From positions 1-6,399 of the forward strand of contig CAYSNI010000022.1 of assembly GCA_964432465.1 (NCBI GenBank): a stretch of DNA of 6,399 bases, given 5' to 3'. This DNA comes from JAHFLQ01 sp964432465 (GTDB taxonomy: Bacteria > Patescibacteriota > Minisyncoccia > UBA6257 > WO2-44-18). The position numbers were made by a program, and so were the translations under genes. The number at the start of each line of letters is the position of its first letter. Positions within the stretch are counted from its first letter, which is position 1. Shown here piece by piece: positions 1-5,763 of the stretch. Below the pieces are notes generated by a model. It had not been told where the DNA came from. It made no database searches and saw nothing but the letters and a program-made list of their open reading frames with translations.

Positions 1-1188
1 AGTCCAAAGATAATGATCGGTAAGGCCGAGGAGTAAAAGTGCCAGCAACATCAGGGTCGCTATATTTTTAGAAAATATCTTATATATGAAGAATAGGAAC
101 GCTAGTGCGCCCGCAACGCCTATTTCCGCCGCCATTAGCAGATAAAGGTTATGGATTGGTTGTTGCTGCCAGTTTTCCGTTAAGCCAAATCTCTCATAGA
201 GATCGCTTTCACGCGTGAAAGCGATTTGGTTGCCTATTCCTACTCCCATAGGATGTCTCCTAATAATTTCTAAGCTAATTTTGTTATATGTAGTGCGTAG
301 TGTCACAGCTGGCTCATTTGGAATTAATTTCGCTCTGGAAAAAATATATTCGGAAAATCCGGTAAACAGCGTCAAACAAATCGCCAACAAGAGGATAAGC
401 AGGCGGATGCTTTGCCGGAAATTAACCTTAGAAACGAGTCCGTAAAAAATTAACGCGAACGAAACAACCACGGCAACTAACCAAGCAGAGCGCGAAAAGG
501 AAAAGAAAAGACCGCCGATTACCGAAAAAATTCCAAGCCCGATAGCCAGATCGCTGAAAAGATTACTCCAGGAAGACCAGATCTTCCGCTCGGAAGGACG
601 GTTCAGCCAAAGATAGAATAAGCTTACAAGGCCAATTATTAAAAATCCGGCTAGGATATTGGGATGTGGGAAAGTTCCATAAACTCTAATCAGCTTAGCT
701 CCTTCAACGACAATTTTTGCCACTCCGTTTAGGCTCTGGCTGATTACCGGCTCACCAAAAAATTCCAAACCAATACTTCCCTGCTTCCAAAACTGCAGAA
801 AGCCGATAAAAGATTGCACAACGGCAGATAAGCCAAAAACTTTCGCCACGCTATTCATATTGACTATTCCCGTTCGCATAAGTTTTGCCCCAGCCAGAGA
901 CGCGCCGACTAGTAAAATCAGATGGAGAAAATTATAAACCGCTATCTGATAGGATAGCGCGAAGAAAATCGAAAGACCGGAAAACGCTAAAAAACTGATA
1001 AGAAATTTCGGTTTTTGCCAAAAAACTCCTCTTAATTCAAGAAAGAAAAAGATCAAAAATAACACTAATAAAATATCGGTCGCGTAGATAAAGAAGCCGT
1101 ACTGATAATGGCGGATTCCAATCGGAACCGCCGCCAGCAGGCCATAAAAAAGAATTTTAAGAAAAGTCGATGGTAATTTCGGCAACAT
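1..1188 (-). CDS. O-antigen ligase/polymerase-like membrane protein (partial, C-terminus off window)
   Basis: I translated this frame by hand from an ATG at 1188 to the window edge and found no stop in 396 codons, so the C-terminus is missing. The protein is very hydrophobic, with many predicted membrane helices. It carries the marks of the Wzy/WaaL-type O-antigen ligase family (Wzy_C, PF04932): TFPHPNILAGF near residues 172-182, FSRSAWL near 232-238, HPMGVGIGN near 312-320, and HNLYLLMAAEIGVAG near 346-360, ending in LTDHYLWT. Members join or polymerise lipid-linked glycans on the outer face of the membrane; the substrate cannot be read from sequence. The start overlaps the end of the upstream zinc-ribbon gene by 32 nt and has no clear Shine-Dalgarno, so it is probably co-transcribed. 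The frame opens at 1242; a TTG at 1206 is a weaker alternative start. A perfect 24-bp palindrome lies inside (202-225). Confidence 0.85.
   Translation of the reverse strand, partial: MLPKLPSTFLKILFYGLLAAVPIGIRHYQYGFFIYATDILLVLFLIFFFLELRGVFWQKPKFLISFLAFSGLSIFFALSYQIAVYNFLHLILLVGASLAGAKLMRTGIVNMNSVAKVFGLSAVVQSFIGFLQFWKQGSIGLEFFGEPVISQSLNGVAKIVVEGAKLIRVYGTFPHPNILAGFLIIGLVSLFYLWLNRPSERKIWSSWSNLFSDLAIGLGIFSVIGGLFFSFSRSAWLVAVVVSFALIFYGLVSKVNFRQSIRLLILLLAICLTLFTGFSEYIFSRAKLIPNEPAVTLRTTYNKISLEIIRRHPMGVGIGNQIAFTRESDLYERFGLTENWQQQPIHNLYLLMAAEIGVAGALAFLFFIYKIFSKNIATLMLLALLLLGLTDHYLWT
202..225. repeat. Perfect 24-bp palindrome inside the ligase gene
   Basis: Each arm reads ATCGCTTTCACG, and the second half is its exact reverse complement, with an ACGCGT centre. 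It codes for IAFTRESD in the ligase, between the GVGIGN and HNLYLL motifs. RNA from either strand could fold into a hairpin of about 10 bp. No T-run follows on either strand, so it is not an ordinary terminator. Its function is unknown. Confidence 0.9.
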
Positions 1189-1681
1189 CGCTTGGCTCGG
1201 GAGCAAAATGCGTTCGGGACTTGGACGCGCGCAAAGATTCTTTTATATGATGCGCCATTTTGTTCGCCATTTCGTTCTCGGTCGTAGTGATCACCCAATT
1301 AGCCACTTGTCCTGAGCCGGCCGAAGGATCCCTTTTAATTTCAACCAACCGATCCATCGGATCACGCTCGGTCGCTCGTTTAGAAAATCCCCGCACTAAA
1401 TCTTCCAAATCTTTCTCATGTTTCGCTGGAAGATTTCTTACGATAATCCTTCCTTCGTACTGATGGTTTTTAATCATCTGACAGGCAGGACAAGTGGCGA
1501 AGGAAACCGGCTGATCTTTATTTGCACCGGTCTTTATCTGCTCCAATCCATGCCGCCATCGCTTCTTGAAATAGGCCGCGCCGCAATCATTACAAACCAC
1601 AATCCCTTTGTGCACCTTAAACTCCTGTTCATCGTTCTTTCTTCGGGGATGCTTCATCCCACTCGTGTTTTGGTTTCTCAT
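1157..1681 (-). CDS. Zinc-ribbon protein, NMD3/BCAM0308-like
   Basis: A 174-residue soluble protein with a four-cysteine zinc ribbon: VCNDCGAAYFKKRW (C30, C33) and ATCPACQ (C64, C67). This is followed by an alpha/beta segment with RNLPAKHEKDLEDLV and a DPMDRLVEIKR motif. The pattern resembles the short bacterial proteins annotated BCAM0308 and the N-terminal part of archaeal/eukaryotic NMD3. That assignment is from memory of the family, and a role in RNA or ribosome handling is only inference. Residues about 119-124 (PSAGSG) come from an inserted 19-bp repeat; without it, EIKRD would run almost straight into VANWVITTTENEMA. The 44-nt AT-rich gap to the upstream permease gene (1682-1725) holds no clear SD or terminator. 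A second ATG at 1657 (residue 9) is a possible alternative start. The 3' end overlaps the ligase start. Confidence 0.8.
   Translation of the reverse strand: MRNQNTSGMKHPRRKNDEQEFKVHKGIVVCNDCGAAYFKKRWRHGLEQIKTGANKDQPVSFATCPACQMIKNHQYEGRIIVRNLPAKHEKDLEDLVRGFSKRATERDPMDRLVEIKRDPSAGSGQVANWVITTTENEMANKMAHHIKESLRASKSRTHFAPEPSDVAEITIDFS
1310..1328 (+). repeat. 19-bp dispersed repeat, copy 1 (in zinc-ribbon gene)
   Basis: The plus strand reads TCCTGAGCCGGCCGAAGGA. It matches the copy at 5592-5610 at 17 of 19 positions, in the same orientation relative to the gene. On the coding strand it adds PSAGSG in frame. The ends are 4-bp inverted (TCCT/AGGA) and the interior is imperfectly palindromic. Very similar sequences recur in many CPR and environmental genomes (recollection, not searched). 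Confidence 0.8.
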
Positions 1682-1725
1682 TTTTTGTTTTTATTGTCTA
1701 ATCTTTTCTATTAATTGCTAGTTTA

Positions 1726-2826
1726 TTATTTAAGTATCTCATAGCCGAATGCCACCACAAATACTGCCAACATACACCAATGCCTTATCCGCCAAGTTTT
1801 TCCCGTAGCTTTTCGCCAGAGCATCATTATAAATACGGCCTCCGCCGCAAGTAGCAATCCTCCTACGAAGGCAACCAAATCCAGAAAATTAGAAAATCCC
1901 CCCAGATAAAGAGTGATCGGCCCGAATACAATGATGAAAAATCTAGTCCAAAATGGCAAGCCGAGATCGATCTCTAAACTTTTATGGACATCGAAGCCGA
2001 CAGTGATATATGAGCTGATAAGAGATAGGGCACCCATCACCCCAATCGCAATCAATACGATTGGTGATACACGTCCGATAAGTCCGGTAACCGCATCCGG
2101 CGTTACCGATCCGGAAAGCGCTAGGATGCCGATGATGAATAAGATATACGCGACCACTGGAAGTGCCGTACCAAACGTGATCGCCTTTTTGTAATCGCCT
2201 CCCAGCTTTACTACTTCAGGAATCGCCTGTCGGCCGGAAAGGGCGAAAAGTACCGGACCAAGCGGCAGAAGGAGGAGCGGCCAGTTTACAGATCCTCCGA
2301 TACGAATCACGTCAAAACTGCCGGAGAAACCGAGCATGAAAATGAGCGCTATAATCGCCAAAATACCGCCGGTAATGAAAGTTTCCAGAAAGGCAATCTT
2401 CCGAAATCCTAAAAATATTGCCGAGGATCCGGCCACCCAAAAAAGCACCAGCTTATGGAAGGCGGCGCCAGATGAAGTAATCAGGTTGGCAAAACTCTGA
2501 GAGAGGACAAGATAAATAGTCAGCACGAAGACTACCTGGACAATCGAACTGATGGCCGCGAACCAAACTCCGGGCGCGCCAAAAAATTGTCTGGCGTAAC
2601 CAACTAATCGATGATCGCCGGGAGTGCTTACGATAACTTCCGCGTACATCCGATAAAGCTCGATAAAAACTACCGAACTGATTAATAAATAGACGAGACC
2701 AGGGATTAGCCCGACCGACGCGAAAATATACGGCAAAGAAAAAATACCGGCGCCGATAATCGTACCGGATAAGATTCCAACTTTTAAAATAAAATCGCGG
2801 CGGTTATTCGCCATCCTCGTCATCAT
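1726..2826 (-). CDS. Amino acid permease-like transporter (aromatic/HAAAP type)
   Basis: A 366-residue polytopic membrane protein with about 10-11 hydrophobic helices. The first helix carries GTIIGAGIFSLPY (about 21-33), the unwound substrate-binding signature of the APC superfamily. It is closest in pattern to the hydroxy/aromatic amino acid permeases (Trp_Tyr_perm, PF03222) as annotated in CPR genomes. Such carriers usually import amino acids by proton symport, which fits a fermentative organism with poor biosynthesis; the substrate is not determined. Other features are LLLPLGPVLFALSGRQAIPEV (about 184-204) and a short basic C-terminal end. At 366 residues it is slightly shorter than typical members of about 400. 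The start at 2826 overlaps the MgtC-like gene by 23 nt. ATGs at 2823 and 2814 are also possible; the last begins MANNRRDF and directly follows GAGG, which is too close for a normal SD. Confidence 0.82.
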   Translation of the reverse strand: MMTRMANNRRDFILKVGILSGTIIGAGIFSLPYIFASVGLIPGLVYLLISSVVFIELYRMYAEVIVSTPGDHRLVGYARQFFGAPGVWFAAISSIVQVVFVLTIYLVLSQSFANLITSSGAAFHKLVLFWVAGSSAIFLGFRKIAFLETFITGGILAIIALIFMLGFSGSFDVIRIGGSVNWPLLLLPLGPVLFALSGRQAIPEVVKLGGDYKKAITFGTALPVVAYILFIIGILALSGSVTPDAVTGLIGRVSPIVLIAIGVMGALSLISSYITVGFDVHKSLEIDLGLPFWTRFFIIVFGPITLYLGGFSNFLDLVAFVGGLLLAAEAVFIMMLWRKATGKTWRIRHWCMLAVFVVAFGYEILK

Positions 2827-3280
2827 GCGCGGCTAGCCTACCCAGCCGTTTGATGATTTTATGCTCAATAATCCAGAGGAAGACCAGTACAAAAATTGTA
2901 ACCACCGCAGAAAAGATGGCGATTGTGTAAAAGCGGTAGCCGACGGCCATACCAATGGCCGCGGACACCCAAAGACCGGCGGCGGTAGTTAATCCTCGTA
3001 CCTGCGACTTGGTAAAAATAATTGAGCCGGCACCGATAAAACCGATACCAACGACAATCTGTGAAGCAATACGTGAAGGGTCAAATCCCTGACTAAATCC
3101 CAAATTACTCTGAGAAAGAATAGTAAAAAGCGCGGCGCCCATAGCCACGAGCGCAAAAGTTCTCATGCCCGCGGTTTTACGCGCGAGCTCTCGCTCTACG
3201 CCGATAAGAGCCCCCAGCATGGTCGCAAGTCCGATTTGACCGAAGATCTCTAAATTATGCGGGCTAAAAAATTGTTCCAT
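2804..3280 (-). CDS. MgtC/SapB-family membrane protein
   Basis: A 158-residue protein with about five hydrophobic helices. It carries the MgtC/SapB/YhiD signatures (PF02308): GALIGVERELARKTAGMRTFALVAMGAALFT (about 23-53, with the E29-R30-E31 and R40 pattern) and RIASQIVVGIGFIGAGSI (about 70-87), followed by VRGLTTAAGLWVSAAIGMAVG (about 94-114). The family acts in the inner membrane. In Salmonella, MgtC aids survival in low magnesium and inhibits the F-ATP synthase; in most bacteria the role is unclear. The protein ends after the membrane domain in an acidic tail (AHDDEDGE) and lacks the ACT-like C-terminal domain of longer members. Its ATG overlaps the upstream stop by one base (TAATG), which suggests translational coupling, and there is no SD. 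It is very likely co-transcribed with the flanking genes. Confidence 0.9.
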   Translation of the reverse strand: MEQFFSPHNLEIFGQIGLATMLGALIGVERELARKTAGMRTFALVAMGAALFTILSQSNLGFSQGFDPSRIASQIVVGIGFIGAGSIIFTKSQVRGLTTAAGLWVSAAIGMAVGYRFYTIAIFSAVVTIFVLVFLWIIEHKIIKRLGRLAAHDDEDGE

Positions 3281-3666
3281 TATTTTTTTATTTCAAAAAC
3301 CTCGTCTCCCTCCCGAACTTTATCTTCCATCTTTATGCCGACCTCCTGACCCTTCTTCGCCGCAGAAATCTCCTTATGATCATACTGCATGGATTTTATC
3401 TTTTGAGAAAAGTCGGTAGTTGCTCCTTTTATCTCGATTTCCATACCAACTTTAACTGGCTTACTAAACTTAAGAATCCCGACTTTTATCTCGCCGTAGA
3501 AATGAGTAACTTTACCAATCGGCTTGCCCTGAGGAGTTCGACTGAGACTCACTCGAAGTCCTCGACGAACGGGCTTTTGCTTTTTGACTACAACTACTTT
3601 TTTAACCGGCTTACTAGCGGACTTTTTTGCGATCTTCTTTTTTATAACTTTTTTTGCTTTGGGCAT
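3280..3666 (-). CDS. Translation elongation factor-like protein with Lys-rich N-terminal tail
   Basis: 128 residues in two parts. Residues about 47-128 look like the EF-Tu/IF2 domain II-type beta-barrel found as a stand-alone 'translation elongation factor-like protein' in CPR bacteria and archaea. The signatures are GKVTHFYGEIKVGILKFSKPVKVG, then EIKGATTDFSQKIKSMQYDHKEI, then VGIKMEDKVREGDEVFEI. Residues 1-37 are a low-complexity tail of K, A, V and S ending in KPVRRG, absent from the short members I know. It resembles histone H1-like or ribosomal-protein tails and could bind RNA or DNA (inference). No GTPase domain is present, so it is not an elongation factor itself. The gene starts one base after the LOG gene's stop. 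A TATAAT box 7 nt before the ATG could start a leaderless message. Its stop overlaps the MgtC-like start. Confidence 0.82.
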   Translation of the reverse strand: MPKAKKVIKKKIAKKSASKPVKKVVVVKKQKPVRRGLRVSLSRTPQGKPIGKVTHFYGEIKVGILKFSKPVKVGMEIEIKGATTDFSQKIKSMQYDHKEISAAKKGQEVGIKMEDKVREGDEVFEIKK

Positions 3667-3667
3667 A

Positions 3668-4264
3668 TTACTTATTATAAATCGTTCCTTTTTCTTTTTC
3701 TATAAGGGCTATCACCTTTTCAAGAAGCCTCTTCGGATCAGAGTCAAAGACTACCTTGCCCGGTCCCCGATGGGCTTTATCCATAATATCCTTCAATTCA
3801 TCGGCCATGCCACCCGTGCCCGTGAGTACGCCCATCGGTTTTTGATCCTCAAAGGCAATTGTAAATTCGTTAAGCGTCCCCATACGCCCACAGATTGTGA
3901 TCACCGCGTCAGCAGAACGAGTCAGAAGCAAGTTCCGTCCCGAATAATCAAAACCGGTATAAATAATCAGATCTAGGTAGTCCGTCGGCAGATGATAAGA
4001 TTTCACGTGCGCCGCTTCGGACGATGCCGGAGATAATCCAATGGATATACCGCCCGCTTCCTTGGCGCCTTTGCAGGCCCAATAAGGTATGCCGCTCGTG
4101 GCTCCGGTTACAAGTACCATCCCGGCTTCGGCAATGTATCTACCGATCTGCTCAGCTTTCTCCAAAGCGTCAATCGCGCAATGACCGGTCTCCGCGGCGC
4201 CGGAAATAGCGATCTTATACTTCAAATGCTTTCGGGAATTAAGCTTGCTAAGTTTATTAACCAT
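3668..4264 (-). CDS. LOG-family (SLOG/lysine-decarboxylase-like) Rossmann protein
   Basis: A 198-residue single-domain protein of the SLOG/LOG Rossmann superfamily (TIGR00725-like; often mislabelled 'lysine decarboxylase'). It shows KIAISGAAETG (about 17-27), VTGATSGIPYWACKGAKEAGG (about 52-72), FDYSGRN (about 105-111), and the nucleotide-binding loop ICGRMGTLNEF (about 124-134, E133). That loop stands in for the PGGxGTxxE of true cytokinin-type LOG enzymes; a cysteine replaces the first glycine, so phosphoribohydrolase activity is uncertain. Members bind nucleotides or their derivatives; the substrate is unknown here. The start at 4264 has AAGGA directly beside the ATG (very short spacing) and a TGATATAAT box just upstream, 22 nt after the beta-CASP gene stop. 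The last codons (about IYN) contain the TATAAT box of the next gene. Confidence 0.85.
   Translation of the reverse strand: MVNKLSKLNSRKHLKYKIAISGAAETGHCAIDALEKAEQIGRYIAEAGMVLVTGATSGIPYWACKGAKEAGGISIGLSPASSEAAHVKSYHLPTDYLDLIIYTGFDYSGRNLLLTRSADAVITICGRMGTLNEFTIAFEDQKPMGVLTGTGGMADELKDIMDKAHRGPGKVVFDSDPKRLLEKVIALIEKEKGTIYNK
3674..3679 (-). promoter_or_regulatory. Candidate -10 box for a leaderless EF-like gene
   Basis: The minus strand reads TATAAT, then AAGTAAT (7 nt), then the ATG at 3666. Transcription starting 6-7 nt after the box would begin at or beside the A of the start codon. The box lies in the last codons of the LOG gene, whose TAA stop falls in the spacer. I see no good -35 hexamer at 16-18 bp. 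There is no SD at normal spacing; AAGGA is about 18 nt upstream. Confidence 0.45.
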
Positions 4265-4270
4265 TTCCTT

Positions 4271-4279
4271 ATTATATCA
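4271..4279 (-). promoter_or_regulatory. Candidate extended -10 promoter for LOG gene
   Basis: The minus strand reads TGATATAAT, a perfect extended -10 (TGnTATAAT). AAGGAA follows, then the ATG at 4264. The likely start of transcription coincides with the start codon, so the mRNA would be leaderless, with AAGGA serving as an SD only for read-through transcripts. It lies in the 22-nt gap after the beta-CASP gene stop. No convincing -35 is seen, as expected for an extended -10. Confidence 0.5.
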
Positions 4280-4286
4280 CAGGCTT

Positions 4287-5681
4287 TCACTCCAAATTTA
4301 CCGCTTCGCTCTGCTTCGCCACTACTGTATCAATCGCTAGTTCATCCTTAATTTTCTGCGCAAGAACTTGAGCGCTTTCCGGCTCACCATGTACCAAAAA
4401 TAACTTCTTGATCGTCTGCCTTGCCGGATGTATCCAGTCTATTAGTTGCGCCTGGTCCGCATGCGCCGAAAACGCCTGCGCTACTAAAATACGGCATCGC
4501 ACGACAATTTCTTCACCGAACATCCTCACATTTTTTGCCCCATCAATTAATCGCCGGCCAAGGGATCCCGCGGCCTGGTATCCGACTACTAATAAGACGC
4601 TACTCGGATCGGAGAGATAACGCCGCTCGTGATGCAAGATGCGTCCGGCATTAGACATACCCGCTCCAGCGATAATTACTTTTGGCGCTGGCACATCATT
4701 AATCGCCCTAGATTCTTCCGTGGTCATGGTCATTTTCAAGCCAGGGAAATGAAAAATTTCGTCCCCTTTCTTGATTAAGGCTTTTGCTTCTTTATCAAAA
4801 TATTGTGGATATTTTTTGTATACTTCCGTGAGCTTGATCGCGAGCGGGCTGTCCACAAAAATTGGCACGTGCGGAATCCGACCGTGCTCAACCAGTTCAT
4901 TAATCTCAAAAAGTAGTTCTTGAGTGCGTTCCATCGCGAAAGCCGGAATCATCAAGGTACCTTTGTTCTTTGCGATATCTTCAATAGCATCCTCCAGAAT
5001 TTCCCGACGCATTTCCATCGGCTCATGAATACGGTTTCCGTAGGTAGACTCCATCACGCAATAATCAATCTGTTCCGGAAGTTCTTCGCGCTTACCGATG
5101 ATCGGAGCCGGAGAATTTCCAAGATCGCCAGAAAAGACGATTCGCTTACCCTCAACCTCAACCAGCACGAAGGCGGACCCTAAAATATGCCCGGCGTTGT
5201 AAAAGGTGACTTTCGCGTTACCGACCGAGAATTGCTGATGATATTCAACACCATGCCAATGCGCCATCAGTTCTTCAATTTCACGAACCCCATATAAATA
5301 TGATTTTTTAAATTTTTCCGCTTCCTGAATCAGGATGTGTTCAGAATCCAACAATAAAAGATTGGCGAATTCCTTAGCAGGAAATGTAGAGTAAACTTTC
5401 CCTCGGAAACCGTCCTTATAAAGCTTTGGGAGCAATCCGATATGGTCAACATGCGGATGCGTTACCAAGACTGCTGAAATCTCTTTGGGATCGTATGGAA
5501 AAGAATCAAAATTATGCTGCTCTACGAAACTACCACCTTGATAAAGCCCGCAATCAATCAAAATCTTAATACTTCCCGAGTCCTTAATAGCTCCTGAGCC
5601 CGTCGAAGGACTACCTTTAATTTCCAATAAAAAATTCGATCCAGTCACCTGCCCGGCGGCCCCGTAAAATGTAAGCTTCAT
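4287..5681 (-). CDS. Metallo-beta-lactamase/beta-CASP hydrolase (RNA-processing type)
   Basis: A 464-residue protein in the usual length range of CPSF73/TTHA0252-like MBL-beta-CASP-RMMBL proteins, which are zinc-dependent RNases. It shows the metal motif HPHVDH (75-80), GHILGSA (H165), SGDLG (D186), beta-CASP MESTYG (E211), GAGMSNAGRILHH (about 339-351), FSAHAD (H407, D409) and C-terminal FLVHGE (H431). The open frame extends to 5747, but that stretch contains the upstream gene's terminator hairpin and is unlikely to be protein. I chose the ATG at 5681 because family members begin MKLTF-GAAG-VTGS and a TATAAT box sits 7 nt before it; 5690 (MNEMKL) is the alternative. A 19-bp repeat adds PSTGSG at about residues 25-30, lengthening the loop between LLEIKG and KILIDCGLYQG. 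That loop lies before the active-site motifs, so activity is probably kept. Confidence 0.9.
   Translation of the reverse strand: MKLTFYGAAGQVTGSNFLLEIKGSPSTGSGAIKDSGSIKILIDCGLYQGGSFVEQHNFDSFPYDPKEISAVLVTHPHVDHIGLLPKLYKDGFRGKVYSTFPAKEFANLLLLDSEHILIQEAEKFKKSYLYGVREIEELMAHWHGVEYHQQFSVGNAKVTFYNAGHILGSAFVLVEVEGKRIVFSGDLGNSPAPIIGKREELPEQIDYCVMESTYGNRIHEPMEMRREILEDAIEDIAKNKGTLMIPAFAMERTQELLFEINELVEHGRIPHVPIFVDSPLAIKLTEVYKKYPQYFDKEAKALIKKGDEIFHFPGLKMTMTTEESRAINDVPAPKVIIAGAGMSNAGRILHHERRYLSDPSSVLLVVGYQAAGSLGRRLIDGAKNVRMFGEEIVVRCRILVAQAFSAHADQAQLIDWIHPARQTIKKLFLVHGEPESAQVLAQKIKDELAIDTVVAKQSEAVNLE
5592..5610 (+). repeat. 19-bp dispersed repeat, copy 2 (in beta-CASP gene)
   Basis: The plus strand reads TCCTGAGCCCGTCGAAGGA, 17/19 identical to 1310-1328. 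It adds PSTGSG in the same reading frame as the first copy. On the coding strand both copies are preceded by GAAATTAAA at the same distance (5 nt before TCCTTCG), so both proteins read EIK-xx-PS(A/T)GSG. Short ATTAA(A)GG-like sequences flank this copy on both sides, a possible but unproven trace of duplication. Confidence 0.8.
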
Positions 5682-5688
5682 TTCATTC

Positions 5689-5694
5689 ATTATA
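5689..5694 (-). promoter_or_regulatory. Candidate -10 box for beta-CASP gene
   Basis: The minus strand reads TATAAT, then GAATGAA (7 nt), then the ATG at 5681. It lies directly downstream of the terminator of the orphan gene, where a new promoter is needed. The box overlaps the alternative ATG at 5690, so if it is used the protein starts at 5681 on a leaderless message. The -35 region is a T-run (TTTTTT, 17 bp upstream), a poor match. Confidence 0.45.
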
Positions 5695-5710
5695 GATAGA
5701 ATGACCGGAA

Positions 5711-5745
5711 TAAAAAAGTTCCCTCGGGCCGAAGCCAGAGGGAAC
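5711..5745 (-). terminator. Intrinsic terminator of the orphan gene
   Basis: On the minus strand, GTTCCCTC pairs perfectly with GAGGGAAC (arms 5738-5745 and 5718-5725). One internal mismatch follows, then GGC-TTCG-GCC, giving a C(UUCG)G tetraloop. TTTTTTA follows immediately (5711-5717). The hairpin begins 18 nt after the stop at 5764. On the plus strand the downstream side is A-rich, so it does not terminate in that direction. It marks a transcription boundary and rules out the longer N-terminus of the beta-CASP gene. Confidence 0.93.
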
Positions 5746-5763
5746 AAGAAAAAAGCTACAAGG

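Noticed and set aside
215..445. Plus-strand open frame opposite the ligase gene
   Set aside because: It is antisense to a continuous 396-codon membrane protein with family motifs. The same reasoning rejects the other plus-strand frames (1260-1463, 1418-1714, 1913-2194, 3376-3976, 4024-4209, 4408-4654, 4920-5183).
1065..1298. 77-residue minus-strand open frame across the zinc-ribbon/ligase junction
   Set aside because: It overlaps two better frames, each with recognisable motifs; the composition is not protein-like and there is no start signal.
1682..1725. Possible promoter or terminator in the 44-bp AT-rich gap
   Set aside because: No stable hairpin and no convincing -10/-35 pair; the nearest -10-like strings are poor matches.
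1963..1974. GAGATCGATCTC palindrome in the permease gene
   Set aside because: A 12-bp palindrome is expected about once or twice by chance in a window this size.
1726..4264. A single defence or novel effector system formed by the LOG, EF-like, MgtC and permease genes
   Set aside because: SLOG proteins do occur in immunity systems, but there is no nuclease, toxin or NAD-consuming partner here. The neighbours are ordinary housekeeping-type families, and promoters may separate the genes.
5718..5745. Hairpin as a bidirectional terminator or riboswitch
   Set aside because: On the plus strand the tail is A-rich with no T-run and no plus-strand gene precedes it. It is too short and simple for a riboswitch and fits a one-way intrinsic terminator.
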